In this document: positions 31,741 through 42,700 of the stretch, one piece after another
Layout: every line of letters begins with the position of its first letter
How positions within the stretch are numbered: position 1 is the stretch's first letter
Assembly: GCA_033977485.1 (NCBI GenBank)
Contig: CM066998.1
Coordinates: 25,731,501 to 25,795,500, forward strand
Direction of reading: 5' to 3'
DNA: 64,000 bases
Origin: Hydrangea macrophylla
Taxonomy: Eukaryota; Streptophyta; Magnoliopsida; Cornales; Hydrangeaceae
The notes under the pieces: model-generated
Told to the model about the DNA's origin: nothing
The model's input: the letters and a program-made list of their open reading frames with translations, nothing else
The model's database searches: none
Translations under genes and position numbers: made by a program

Positions 31741-32134
31741 TCATTTTGGGTTAGAAAATACAATCCCTAATGTACACACACACACACACACACACACAGG
31801 TTTGGGGGTTGGAGCTTAATAAGGTTCTAGGGCTTTGGTAGCTCTGTGAGAGAGAGAGAGAGAGAGAGACCTGGAGAGGAGGAGAAAGCAGCGGTACGGT
31901 CGAGAGGAGGTGGATGCAGTGGCGGCTGAGAGAAGGGAGAGGCGGCGACGGTTGCAGCATGTAGCAGGCAGCGGCGGTTGCAGTGTGGAGCAGGTGGCGG
32001 CAACGTGGTGGAGGAAGAGGTGCAACAGAGAGAGTATATTAGAGAGGTTGTGGGAACGAAGAGATGGTTTAGAGTGAATACAAAAAACTTAGATCGTATG
32101 TACTAATTGGATTTGAGCCCGCCAAAAACATTTC
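31741..32134. repeat. (CA)n and (GA)n microsatellites in a GC-rich block
   Basis: A (CA)n run at about 31774-31798 and a (GA)n run at 31848-31869, followed by a GC-rich, repeat-like segment (GGCGGC/GCAGCGG words). Minus-strand open frames here are Ser/Leu repeats from the microsatellites. The block resembles a captured gene 5' region but cannot be assigned. Confidence 0.5.
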
Positions 32135-33433
32135 CCTTTAATGTCACTTTACATAAACCGACATAAAAAAATTTGTTTTATTTACAAAATTACCACCGCA
32201 TTCTCACATATAAACTTTACTACGTATTATTTAAAAAAAGTGACATAAAACCGTTATTTTTATGTCACTTTTATAAAAAAATGACATGAATAATAGAGTT
32301 TTGGGTAAATTATACAAACCTCCCCTGAGGTTTGCCTTAATTACACGGACCTCCCCTCTTGTTTCAAGAATTACACAGACCTCCCTCGAGCCTTGAATTA
32401 GGTAACAAAATGCCCCCTCCCCTGAAAATTACAATTAGCCCCCTAATATTATAAAATTGTCATACTAAAGCCCCCTTTTCTCTTATATTTTTGTGCTAAT
32501 TATAAAATCCCTCCTCCCTCCTATGTTTTTGGGTTAATTTTTTTAGCATTAATTTATATCATCCACACAAAATATACACAAAACATATATAAATAGGTCC
32601 AAATTTTTTTCCCCCGAACAAACCTCTATCAAGCCCCCCCTGTATTAATTTTCTAAATCCACCCCTGTCCCTATGCTTCAAAAGTGGACACTTAACCCCC
32701 TGTGATTGTGGACTAAATAGAACTGTTATGATTTCACTCAAAGAGCGTTAACCCCAAAATTAACATCACAAAATGGGTTAAGTGTTTATATTTTTAACCA
32801 ATTTTAGAATTTTTGTCAGTTTTGAGTGAAATCATAACAATTCCATTTTAGTCCACAATCACAGGGGGTTAAGTGTCCACTTTTGAAGCATAGGGACAGG
32901 GCGGATCTAGAAAATTAATACATGGGGGGGCTTGATAGAGGTTTGTTTGGGGAAAAAAAATTTTGGACCTATTTATATGTATTTTGTGTAGATGATATAA
33001 ATATTAATGCTAAAAAAATTAACCCAAAAACATAGGAGGGAGGAGGGATTTTATAATTAGAACAAAAATATAAGAGAAATGGGGGCTTAGTATGACAATT
33101 TTATAATATTAGGGGGGCTAATTATAATTTTCAGGGGAGGCTAATGTAAAAAAATTAACGGACCGTTAGGGGAGGGGGCATTTTGTTACCTAATTCAAAC
33201 CTCGAGGGAGGTCTGTGTAATTTTTGAAACAAGAGGGGAGGTCTGTGTAATTAAGGCAAACCTCAGGGGAGGTTTGTGTAATTTACCCAAAATTTGTCAC
33301 TTTTTTAAAAAAGTGACATATTTACTTAAAAAGTGACATAAAAAGCACATATGAGAAATAATTATGCCACACGAAATAAAAGTGACATAAAAAAAATTAA
33401 AAAGTGACATAAATAGCATTTTTTCTTGTAGTG
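32135..33433. repeat. Right subterminal repeats and TIR of the CACTA element
   Basis: AAAAAGTGACATAAA-type repeats occur at 32140-32290 and 33296-33420, ending in TTTTTTCTTGTAGTG at 33433. The block is split by the hairpin element 32301-33290. Confidence 0.88.
32301..33290. mobile_element. Long inverted-repeat (hairpin/foldback) element
   Basis: The left arm begins TTGGGTAAATTATACAAACC and the right arm ends in its near-complement GGTTTGTGTAATTTACCCAA. The two arms pair for about 450 bp each around a short loop near 32745-32810. Shared inner words include TTTTAGCATTAATTTATATC and TCCCTATGCTTCAAAAGTGG. It has no coding sequence. The ends resemble those of MULE-like foldback elements, but no matching target duplication is visible, so the class is uncertain. 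Confidence 0.85.
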
Positions 33434-33436
33434 ATC

Positions 33437-35529
33437 TGACCTTGTGTATCGTCGTAGGGAGCTCCAGTGTTGTTTTTAAAGAAGAAAGATGGTTCAATGA
33501 GAATGTGTGTGGTATCGGGAACTAAACAAGCTAACAATCAAGAACAAGTATCCATTTTCAAGAATTAATGATCTATTTTATCAATTTCGTGGGGCACAAG
33601 TATTTTCCAAGATAGACTTGAGATCGGGCTATCATGAGTTGAAGGTAAAGGTCGAAAACGTTGAGAAAATAGTTTTCAAAATGCGCTACGGACATTACGA
33701 GTTCCTAGTCATGCCATTTGGAGTTACGAATGCACCAGCCGCGTTCATGGATCATATGAACCGAGTCTTCAAGGACTACTTAGAGGATTTTGTGATAATG
33801 TTCATCGATGATATTCTTATTTACTCGCTAAGTGAGATAAATCATGAGAGTCATTTGAGATTGATACTTCAGAGATTGTGAGAGAAGCAACTATTTGGGA
33901 AATTGAAGAAGTGTGAATTCTGGTTGTCTAGCATTACTTTTCTTGGTCATGTGATTGACAAGAATGGAGTTTCAATTGATGCTCATAAGGTGGAAAACGT
34001 ATCTAACTGGCAAAGACAGACATCCGTATCCAAAATTTGAAGTTTCTTAGGATTACCTAGATACTACCGTCATTTTATTGAGAACTTCTCGAAGGTTTCA
34101 TTACCCATGACAAAGTTTTTGAGGAAGGGTGTTACTTTTGAGTGGAGTTCGGAGTGTGAAGACAGTTTTCAAGAGTTGAAGTCGTGGTTGATGAGAGCAC
34201 CTATCTTGACAATGTCATCTGGAACTGAGGGGTTTGTGATCTATAGTGATGCTTTGCATAAAGGTTTGGGATGTATACTTATGCAGGGTGGCAAAGTAAT
34301 TGCTTATGCTTCAAGACAATTGAAAAAACATGAAGTTAATCATCCGACTCATGATCTTGAATTGGCCGCGGTAATTCATGCCTTAAAGATTTAGAGACAT
34401 TACTTGTACGGGGAGAAATGTGAGATCTTTACAGATCACAATAGTTTAAAGTACATATTCACGCGAAGAGACTTGAACATAAGACAGAGGAGATGGTTTG
34501 AGCTAATGAAGGATTATGACCTTACGATTGAGTATCATCCGAGAAAGGCTAATGTAGTAGCCACACTTTAAGTCGGAAGACAACAAAGAACTTAGCCAAT
34601 GAGCTAACTAAATAACAAGAATTAGTTAGAGAAATGGAATGTTTAAAATTAGATGTAATTCCAGAGACGAATGGTGGCTTAATGATGACGATCATAGCTC
34701 ACCCAGATATTATAGATGAAATCAAGATAGTATAGTTTGACGATCTCTACTTATGCAAGATGAGAGATGAGATACCTTTGAAAAAATGACCTGGATTTAC
34801 GTTGCACCAAGGAGTGTTGATGCTTGGGAACCGATTGTGTGTACCTAACGTAAAGGAATTGAAAGAACAACTTTTAGAGGAGGCTCATAGTACGAAATAC
34901 TCAGTTCATCCGGGGAGTAACAAGATGTATCGAAACTTGCACAAAAACTTTTGGTAGAGAGGTTTGAAATGGGAAATTGCCAAGTTTGTGTCCGAATGTT
35001 TGGCATGTTAACAAGTTAAGGCAAAAAGATAATTACCTACAGGATTGCTACAACCATTATCAGTGGCAGAGTGGAAATGGGATGAGATCACGATGGATTT
35101 TGTTTTCGGATTTCCACGATCGCCCAACAAGAATGACAAGATTTGGGTTATAGTTGATATATTGACGAAATCAGCTCATTTTCTATCGATCAAGATGACT
35201 AAGCCGTCTAGGTTAGCCGAATTGCATGTGAAAGAGATTGTGAAACTACATGGTATTCCAGCAGTAATTATATCGGATCGCGATAGTAGTTTTACAATGA
35301 GGTTTTGAGGAAGTTTACAGAATGCTATGGGTACAAAGCGGAGCTTCAGTATTGCATTTCATCCCCAGATCGACGGACAGTCAGAACGAACGATTCAGAC
35401 GCTAGAGGATATGCTTAGACTTTGTGTACTGGACTTTGGGAGTGATTGGGAGAAACACTTACCTTTGATTGAATTTGCTTACAACAACGGATTTCAGTCA
35501 TGTATTGGAATGGTACCGTATGAAGCTTT
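33437..35529 (+). pseudogene. Tekay-like RT, RNase H and integrase, copy 1
   Basis: This continues the RT cut at 13393. The join passes two stops where Arg and Trp are expected, then reads [19 protein letters not shown] motifs follow: [33 protein letters not shown] and the catalytic FIDDILIYS. The RNase H has [20 protein letters not shown] and [12 protein letters not shown]. The integrase core at 35045-35530 has MDFVFGFPRS, ISDRDSSF and IDGQSERTIQTLEDMLRL. It breaks off at VPYEAF, where a solo LTR is inserted in the codon run for EALYG. Stops occur near 33879, 34040, 34392 and 34569, with frameshifts. It is non-functional. Confidence 0.88.
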
Positions 35530-35909
35530 TGTTAGGAAACAGCGTTCCCAGAATCCGTTGACAGAGCCTAGGGCATTGGGACTGCTCCTAATTCCAATTG
35601 AAAGCGTGACATTTGACTTCCTTTGTCCATTTGCTTCTTGAAAAGAGCGGATATGCCGCTAATCCAAGTCCCACAAAGGAATCGCTTTCACAGTAGAAAG
35701 GCTGCCCTCCTTCCCTTTGCCCGAAAAGAAGATTGCCTGTTCTTCTTATCCCATTGGCTTGGCCTGCATTCAATAGCAGCTGATTCATGCCATCAATCTT
35801 CCTTTGCTACTGATGGCATTCTATTAGAAATAGAATATTGATCTTGCCCATATGTACTGAATAATAAATCAACTACATAAAGCATGCCTTTTAGTATATA
35901 TCCCTAATA
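35530..35909 (-). repeat. Deleted solo LTR, copy 1
   Basis: Only the outer ends of the solo LTR seen whole at 37218-38530 remain: 35530-35564 (TGTTAGGAAAC...) and 35859-35909 (...AGTATATATCCCTAATA). The target duplication gcttt lies at 35525-35529 and 35910-35914. The middle is replaced by about 294 bp of unrelated DNA. Confidence 0.82.
35565..35858. other. Filler DNA, possibly of organelle origin
   Basis: This block replaces the middle of the solo LTR. It is GC-richer than its surroundings and has the purine-tract style of plant mitochondrial intergenic DNA (words such as GAAAGCG, GAATCGCTTTC and CTTTGCCCGAAAAGAAG). I recognise no gene. Origin is an inference. Confidence 0.4.
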
Positions 35910-36519
35910 GCTTTGTATGGACGTAAGTGTCGATCTCCGATTTGTTGGACTGAGGTTGGGGAAAGATGATTGCTAGGACCTGAGATAATACAGTTGACCA
36001 ATGAGAAGGCGAAACTGATCCAGGAGCGACTTAGGGAAGCTCAGAGTCGTTATAAGAGCTATGCGGACTTTAGTCGGCGACCGATGGTATTTGAAGTGGG
36101 AGATCTTATGTACTTACAAGTATCACCTTCGAAAAGCATTGTACGATTCAGAAAGAGGGAAAAGCTCAATCCGAGATTTGTAGGACCTTTTGAGATCCTA
36201 GAGAGTGTAGGACCAGTGACTTACCGACTAGCCTTATCATTCCAGTTGGAGCACGTGCACAATGTATTCCATATGTCAATGTTGAAACAATGTATGAAGG
36301 ATGTGAGTGAAATTATAGTACCTGAACCATTGCAAATCCAGGAGGACTTGACCTTGTAGAGCATCTAGTAGAAACATTGGATCGGAAATAGCAAGTGTTG
36401 AGAACGAAGACAATTCTAATGGTGAAGGTATTTTGGCATAGGCATTCAATCGAGATAGCGACGTGGGTGAATGAGGGAAAGATGAGAAATGAATATCCAT
36501 ATCTTTTCGATGCATGAGG
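35910..36519 (+). pseudogene. Tekay integrase tail and chromodomain, copy 1
   Basis: The reading resumes after the solo LTR with ALYGRKCRSPICWTEVGE, then LLGPEIIQLTNEKAKLIQER, VGDLMYLQVSP, EHVHNVFHMSMLKQC and EPLQIQEDLT. A one-base deletion near 36356 and a stop break the chromodomain-like tail (ETLDRK, then KVFWH). It ends at DA-stop near 36519. In chromoviruses this tail steers integration toward heterochromatin. Confidence 0.85.
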
Positions 36520-36547
36520 TATAAGTTTGGGGATAAACTTCCTGTTT

Positions 36548-36967
36548 GGGGGGGGGGGTAGAAATTTCATTGTTTTAACATGCATATTTGAATTTTGTGA
36601 GGTTGACGGTGGGTCAACGGTGAGTGTCAATTGGAGACACAGGAACTTGGTAAATCATAATGCATTGGCATAAATAAATGACATTTAAGTGATTTAAATT
36701 ATATTTGAAATATCCGGTATTTTATAAATAGTAACTTTACATATATAGAGTAAATTTTTGGTAGTTTTGATATCATCTTAGATTGTTTGAATACTGTGAT
36801 GAGAACGTGAGTATTACATTGTACAAAAGGTATATGGTATAGAGATTCCACATAATTAGTTTTCGGAATGTGTTTTTGGTCCCAAACGGAACTTAGACGA
36901 AAACTTTTACTCCCTCCATCCCAAATTGATAGGCACTCTTTCTATTTTTGGTTGTCCCATAATGTTA
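36548..36967 (+). repeat. Polypurine tract and truncated LTR inside the element
   Basis: An 11-G tract is followed directly by LTR sequence lacking its first bases (from GAAATTTCATTGTTTT). The match to the LTR runs on to the first part of a Stowaway-like MITE (36909-36967), where it stops. Pol sequence then starts again. This marks a duplication junction. Confidence 0.85.
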
Positions 36968-37217
36968 GTCCAGGGAGTAACAAGATATATCGAAACTTGC
37001 GCAAAAACTTTTGGTAGAGAGGTTCGAAACGGGAATTGCCAAGTTTGTGTCCGAATGTTTGGCATGTCAACAAGTTAACGATTCAAACGTTAGAGGATAT
37101 GCTTAGACTTTGTGTACTGGACTTTAGGAGTGATTGGGAGAAACACTTACTGTTGATTGAATTTGCTTACAACAACGGATTTCAGTCATGTATTGGAATG
37201 GTACCGTATGAAGCTTT
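36968..37217 (+). pseudogene. Tekay integrase fragment, copy 2
   Basis: The segment repeats copy 1 from GGGAGTAACAAGAT (as at 34914) through the zinc-finger region to CATGTCAACAAGTTA. It then skips about 370 bp to TIQTLEDMLRLCVLDF and ends at VPYEAF. The integrase catalytic core is therefore deleted. Confidence 0.88.
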
Positions 37218-38530
37218 TGTTAGGAAACTGTGTTCCCAGAATCCGTTGACAGCACGTATAAGTTGGTACTACAAAAATTACATGAAAACTACAATAACCC
37301 TATAAGAGCGGAAATAGGGTTACCTTAAACTGGTAAAACGAATTACTGTAGTAGACGAATCGAGAACACGGGCTCGATAACAGCTCACGATCTTCTACCG
37401 TATTCCTTTGCTGACAGAATATCGAACTGAGTGTGGGCTCCTCCAAATCCTTTATGTTTCTGCTCTCTCTTTTTAATCTCTCTTTTCTATTCCGAGTTAT
37501 AATGCTCTTGATGGAAAAATGCAAACTGAGGAGACAGCCAAAGCAGCATATACATAGGCTACGATAGGGACCATAAGAAGTCAATAAGGAATAGGCTTCC
37601 TTATGAAATTAGGAAACCCTAATTCGAACTGAATCTGATTCCTATTTCCATAAATTATAATTCATACCACTAAAGAATTATAATTGCACTCCTACCATTA
37701 TCTCAAAAATATATTTCGAGCTCCATGTTATTAAATGCTTATTATCTCCCCATGTTAAGATTACAGATATCCATTAATTAAATATAATTACTAACAATTA
37801 TATTTAATTAATCTCATGAATTTCCTTGAGATCCTCTACTTAACTTATCTAATATGTCGGATACAAAATCCACCTGTAGGCCTTGACATAATAAACACTT
37901 ATAAGATTTCTCAAGGGGATATCATCAATCCCAAAATTGAGACATGGATTCCATCATAATTAATATCCACCACACAATTAATATTGTCACCCAATCCAAT
38001 GAGATATTGACCCATTTAAGGATCTCACCCTTTTAGGGATCAAAGTGTAAATATCAAATGCATATGTCTATAAATTAACTTAGGATTTAGAGAATAAGCA
38101 CTCATAATAGTCATGAGGTATTAATTATCTTATAAGTCAATATAAATATAATTACCCCAAGTCGGTCCCATTTATTACACAAAGTGTACTAGCATGGTGA
38201 GTTGAAACTATGCCATTTCCCGTAGTCAAGACAAACCTACTACAACATCATACTACAGTCCTACTGATGGTGTGTCCAATCCATCTAAGACTGTAAACCA
38301 AAATCTTACATTCTACAAGATCCGATGGTCTGATCTTTCGTGTGTAAGCCGAACTCTACACACCAAACCACCTACTATGTAGAATGAAAGAAACACATGC
38401 ATAATATAAAATAAACTATATAATACAAATATTACCCACACAGGTTCTCATAAAAATGGATTAGCTGATTTTATTAAATGAATAATAAATCAACTACATG
38501 AAGCATGGCTTTTAGTATATATACCTAATA
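37218..38530 (-). repeat. Solo LTR, probably Ty1/copia, in copy 2
   Basis: The 1313-bp insert starts TGTTAGGAAAC and ends TACCTAATA, near-inverse ends. It is flanked by gcttt (37213-37217) and acttt (38531-38535), a 5-bp target duplication with one change. On the minus strand it reads like an LTR, with a TATAATTTA box near 37665 and a GA-rich leader near 37440-37500. There is no internal region. The copia assignment is by style only. Confidence 0.75.
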
Positions 38531-39139
38531 ACTTTGTATGGATGTAAGTGTCGATCACCGATTTGTTGGACTGAGGTTGGGAAAAGATGATTGCTAGGAC
38601 CTGAGATAATACAGTTGACCACTGAGAAGGTAAAACTGATCCAGGAGCGACTTAGAGAAGCTCAGAGTCGTTATAAGAGCTATGCGGACTTTAAGCGGCG
38701 ACCGATGGTATTTGAAGTGGGAGATCTTATGTACTTACGAGTATCTCCTTCGAAAAGCATTGTACGATTCAGAAAGAGGGAAAAGCTCAATCCGAGATTT
38801 TTAGGACCTTTTGAGATCCTAGAGAGTGTAGGACCAATGACTTACCAACTAGCCTTATCATTCCAGTTGGAACATGTGCACAACGTATTCCATATGTCAA
38901 TGTTGAAACAATGTATGATGGATGTGAGTGAAATTATAGTACCTGAACCATTGCAAATCCAGGAGGACTTGACCTATGTAGAGCATCCAGTAGAAACATT
39001 GGATCGGAAAGAGCAAGTGTTGAGAACGAAGACAATTCCAATGGTGAAGGTATTTTGGCATAGTCATTCAGTCGAGGTAGCGACATGGGAGAATAAGGGA
39101 GAGATGAGAAATGAATATCCATATCTTTTCGATGCATGA
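38531..39139 (+). pseudogene. Tekay integrase tail and chromodomain, copy 2
   Basis: After the solo LTR comes ALYGCK-like sequence, then an open frame 38591-39139. It reads LLGPEIIQLTTEKVKLIQER, VGDLMYLRVSPSKSIVRFRK and EHVHNVFHMSMLKQC. It ends in an uninterrupted chromodomain-like tail, with ETLDRKEQVLRTKTIPMVKV and VATWENKGEMRNEYPYLFDA. Such a tail recognises methylated histone in known chromoviruses. This is the better kept of the two copies, but it is cut off from any working integrase core. Confidence 0.88.
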
Positions 39140-39169
39140 GGTTTAAGTTTGGGGACAAACTTCCTGTTT

Positions 39170-39195
39170 GGGGGGGGGGGGGGGGGGGGGGGAGT
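39170..39195 (+). promoter_or_regulatory. Polypurine tract with 23-G run
   Basis: Twenty-three consecutive G bases then AGT directly precede the 3' LTR. It is the plus-strand primer site of the element. The duplicate at 36548 has 11 G. Confidence 0.85.
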
Positions 39196-39591
39196 TGTCA
39201 CACCCGTCCCAAAAATTTCATTGTTTTAACATGCATATTTGAATTTTGTGAGTTATCAATGTTATTAGATAATGATGAATGACATTGACTGTGGGTCAAT
39301 GGTGAGTGTCAATTGGAGACACAGGAACTTGGTAAATCATAATGCATTGGCATAAATAAACGACATTTAAGTGATTTAAATGTTATTTGAAATATCTGGT
39401 ATTTTGTGAATAGTAACTTTACATATGTAGAGTAAATTTTTGGTAGTTTTGATATCATCTTAGATTGTTTGAATACTGTGATGAGAACGTGAGTGTTACA
39501 TTGTGCAAAAGGTATATGGTATAGAGATTCCACATAATTAGTTTTCGGAACGTGTTTTTGGACCCAAACGGAACTTAGGCGAAAACTTTTA

Positions 39592-39853
39592 CTCCCTCCA
39601 TCCCAAATTGCTAGGCACTCTTTCTATTTTTGGTTGTCCAATAATGTTAGTCCATGTTGAAAAGTTAACACAATAAATTTTGAATCTTTATTGTTTTCCC
39701 CTTTCTTTTTTCACATCTCTAACTAATTTAAATGCATTTATGAGGGGAAAACTTGGAAAGTTGGTGTATAAAAGTGTGACAAAAGTGTAATCATTATGAT
39801 CCCTTAAAAAGTTGAATTTCCCAAAAGCGCCAACCAATTTGGCACGGAGGGAG
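39592..39853. mobile_element. Stowaway-like MITE
   Basis: Ends are CTCCCTCCATCCCAAATT and AATTTGGCACGGAGGGAG, flanked by a TA duplication (39590-39591 and 39854-39855). The left LTR at about 9675 has the empty site. The first 60 bp of the same MITE are in the truncated LTR at 36909-36967. Confidence 0.9.
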
Positions 39854-41033
39854 TATAATTTTTAGTTTTTCACTCGTGAAGTGATAAAATGGATGTTTAA
39901 GATGTTTTGGGAGATAATCATGAGTTTTGACAAACTCATGGGGAGGTAAACATATTTTTCAAAAATCGTGCCTATAAATAGATAAGCTTGAAATTTTTGT
40001 CATAAAACTTTCTAAAGAAATCTCGAAGAGAGAGAAAAAGGAGATTTTGGTGGCTACGAGCTTCACGGCACCGATCGACGACTTTACGTTCATTATTTTT
40101 TTCCCAGATTTCATATTTGAACTACTCGAGTTAAGAGCTTCATTTTGATACCTCTTAAGCCACGTTTGGCAACTTTTTACTAAATTCTAATTTCTAGGAA
40201 TTTGGAAAAAAATCAGGTATAACTTATAGAAATCACCTGAAATTAGAGATCCGACATTTATGTGATTCCCTGGTACTTTCCCTAAAGTTATAGAGTGTTA
40301 GCACGAGGTATGAATTCTAGATCTATAAATTATATGAGATTTACATGTTTTAAATATTGAGTTTGATATTTTGGATCCTGGTGAAATTCATGTATTAATT
40401 AGGCCCATTAATTATGCACGCGATTATGTTACAAAAGCATGTATAACTGTTTATGTGAGCATGCTATGTGTCTACTTGGGTCAAAGGGGTGTTTGGTGCA
40501 ATTCCATTATGGGGTAAGCCCGTAGAAGGTTTGGTATGGAAGAAGGCCCAACCAGGACACGGTACCTGGTATGGAGGAAGGCCCAACCAATGTACGGGGT
40601 GCGTGGAAGAGATGTTCCTTCCACGACACCGGTTTCATTTGCCAGATGGGAGCGTACCACTCACCCTAGAGACTACTTTGATGTGTTTTAGATGTTTATA
40701 GCATGAATTGTCATGTAAGCATACATTTGAGACTTACTCCATTGCAGGTGAGAAGAAAGCCAAGAAGAGGCGAGAGGAGTGAGGTCAAGAAATGCCGAGG
40801 AATCACAGTTGTTTGTACTTTTATTTTAAATTCTAATGTTGTAATAAGAACTTTGAATTCGTAACATGTTTAGTTTAATTTGGAATCTTAGAAAAGATTT
40901 GTAGTATTGTAATCAGTTTTAAAACTTTTGTAATTATGTTTGGAATACGTGGTTTATAATGGCGAATGTGTTGGTTTTGGATTGGAGGACCATAGGTTGA
41001 GAAACTACACAACTTGGTAATCTGATAGGAAAC

Positions 41034-41360
41034 AGTCGACTGGTTGTTGGTGCAGTCAACTAGACCCTGTTTTGATCTAGACACTGTTTTAAAATATTGA
41101 AGAAATAGTCAACTGGGTCTCCAACACAGTCGACTGGACTGCTGATAGAATTGTTGTTTTGGTTCTATGAAAGGAACAATCGACTAGATCTTGGTTTTTA
41201 AAATGTTTTTTTTTTGTTTTGTCGACTAAGAGAGTCAGTCGACTGGGAATTTGAGGCCCCAGTTAACTGGGTTACCGACCAGTCGACTGGACAATGTCTG
41301 AGATTTTCAAGCTCCCTGTATCTTGCATTTCCAGTCGACCGGACCCCCGATTAGTCGACT
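41034..41360. repeat. AGTCGACT palindrome array in the Tekay 3' LTR
   Basis: Counterpart of 10913-11225, with AGTCGACTGG or decayed forms (AGTCAACTGG, AATCGACTAG) about ten or more times. Confidence 0.75.
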
Positions 41361-41548
41361 GGATTGCTGGTTTCAGAATGAACTGTTTCTTGAAAAGTTT
41401 ACAATGCAAAAAACTTTTTATAACTTTGAAATTCATGGTTTAGTACTTATTTTTTCCACTGATATTTACTTTAATGGAACTAGATAAGTCTTGGTGGTAT
41501 GCCACGTGCCTTATTTTCACCCGTAATGGGATGGGTCGTGACATACTA

Positions 41549-42695
41549 TATGTAGTGTATATGGTATAACAAATGTTTCCACAACATGCAATACAAGTGG
41601 CAAAATATTTGAGGCCTAAAATTGGGATAAAATTCAAGAAGCATAGACGTATTCATAGTGCACAACCTATTTAAAAAAGAGAAAAATTGTCCAATACAAA
41701 TTCAAAAAGCAAAAAATTTTGTGATCATTTGTTTTTCACTTTTTAAAAAAACTAATTTTTTTTCCACATTAGATTAATCTCTTAAAAAAGACTCATTAAA
41801 ATTTACCCAACTTATATAATTACAGGCTACTGCTCAATCCCTTACTCTCTTTTATGGCAAAAACTCTCTTTTTAGGCACGTTGTCTCTCCTTTTCTTTGA
41901 CTTTTAGCACATCTCGACCTCTTGAAAACTTGAATAGTAATTTAGCATAAAAAGAATTTACAAAATGAATTTTGAATCAAAATTACAAAAGTATCTAAAA
42001 ATGAAAGACCCCGATAAAAATTGTTGCTCTAATATCTGTGATTTTGGAACATTATTTTAGAGTATACATGCTATAAAGATCAAGTGGGTTTTTTTTTTTA
42101 TTTTTATCACAAAGATCAAGTGGGTTTAATATGCGTTTAAAGGAAGGAAAGCATTCTAAACATTACTGTACATAATGAATGCGGATTTACTGAAAGAAAT
42201 TAAAAGAAAAGGCACGACGGGAGAAAAACTAGTTCTCTAACTTATAGTTTTCGTTGTATTTCGTCAATGTTCAAATAACATTAAAACTTTAATAGAAATT
42301 CATATTACAACTGTGACTTAATAAGAAAAGGGAGAGGAAAGAGACTAACAAAATTTCAAAATTTTGCTTTTTTTTTTCTCACTATTTTTCGTTTCCTTCC
42401 TATTTTCCAATATTTTTCTTATCAACCTAGCATTTCTTTTATTTTTTAATTTACGTTACCTTTTACTTTGGTTATTAATAACATATTCTGTTATATCATC
42501 AGTAGGACTATTAAAAATGGTTCACGTATTACTTAACCGTACAAAAATATAAAGTTTTCATTATACAACTTCCAAATGAAAAATGACACAGAAAGGGAAA
42601 AAAAAGAAGAAGAAGAAGAAGAAGACAAAAGCAAAAGTACAATCAACGGCTGTGATTTGTCAATTGTTTAGCAGCCCATATTTACGAGTGACGTC
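41549..42695. other. Spacer without a gene
   Basis: AT-rich DNA between the Tekay element and the nested copia element. AAAGATCAAGTGGGTTT occurs twice (about 42076 and 42111) as a small tandem duplication. A (GAA)n run lies at about 42605-42625. No coding signal. Confidence 0.55.
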
Positions 42696-42700
42696 AAGAT

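Larger units (their letters stand above)
13394..33433. mobile_element. CACTA (En/Spm-type) transposon carrying host gene fragments
   Basis: The left end is CACTACAAGGAAAAAAGC and the right end, read inward, is CACTACAAGAAAAAATGC. A 3-bp target duplication atc (13391-13393 and 33434-33436) flanks it. Both ends carry many AAAAGTGACATAAAT repeats, the subterminal layout typical of CACTA elements. Removing it and one atc restores the Tekay RT sequence. I found no TNPA or TNPD/transposase coding sequence, so it should be non-autonomous. Cargo on the minus strand includes AUG6, TBL and SPX gene fragments. Later insertions inside it are a copia element (15271-23283) and a hairpin element (32301-33290). 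Confidence 0.9.
9284..41543 (+). mobile_element. Tekay/Del-like Ty3/gypsy chromovirus, disrupted
   Basis: A plus-strand element bounded by LTRs 9284-11389 and 39196-41543, both starting TGTCACACCCGT and ending in TGACA. The flanks tacaa (9279-9283) and tacta (41544-41548) look like a 5-bp target duplication with one change. Inside are a decayed gag, protease, RT, RNase H, integrase and a C-terminal chromodomain-like tail, the layout of the Tekay/Del chromovirus branch. A CACTA transposon splits RT at 13393/33434. The 3' half is partly duplicated (33437-36558 against 36968-39195) with a truncated LTR between. Many in-frame stops show it is long dead. Confidence 0.88.
39196..41543 (+). repeat. 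3' LTR of the Tekay-like element
   Basis: 2348 bp including a 262-bp MITE at 39592-39853; without it the LTR is about 2.09 kb, as in the left copy. A TATA box CTATAAATAG lies at about 39972, and AGTCGACT palindromes at 41034-41360. Confidence 0.87.

Noticed and set aside
31751..32025. Minus-strand Ser/Leu-rich ORFs
   Set aside because: They come from GA and CA microsatellites and a GC-rich repeat block; no family match or start context.
36548..36967. Complete separate Tekay element between the two pol copies
   Set aside because: The LTR lacks its first bases and most of its length, and has no target duplication, so it is a rearrangement junction.
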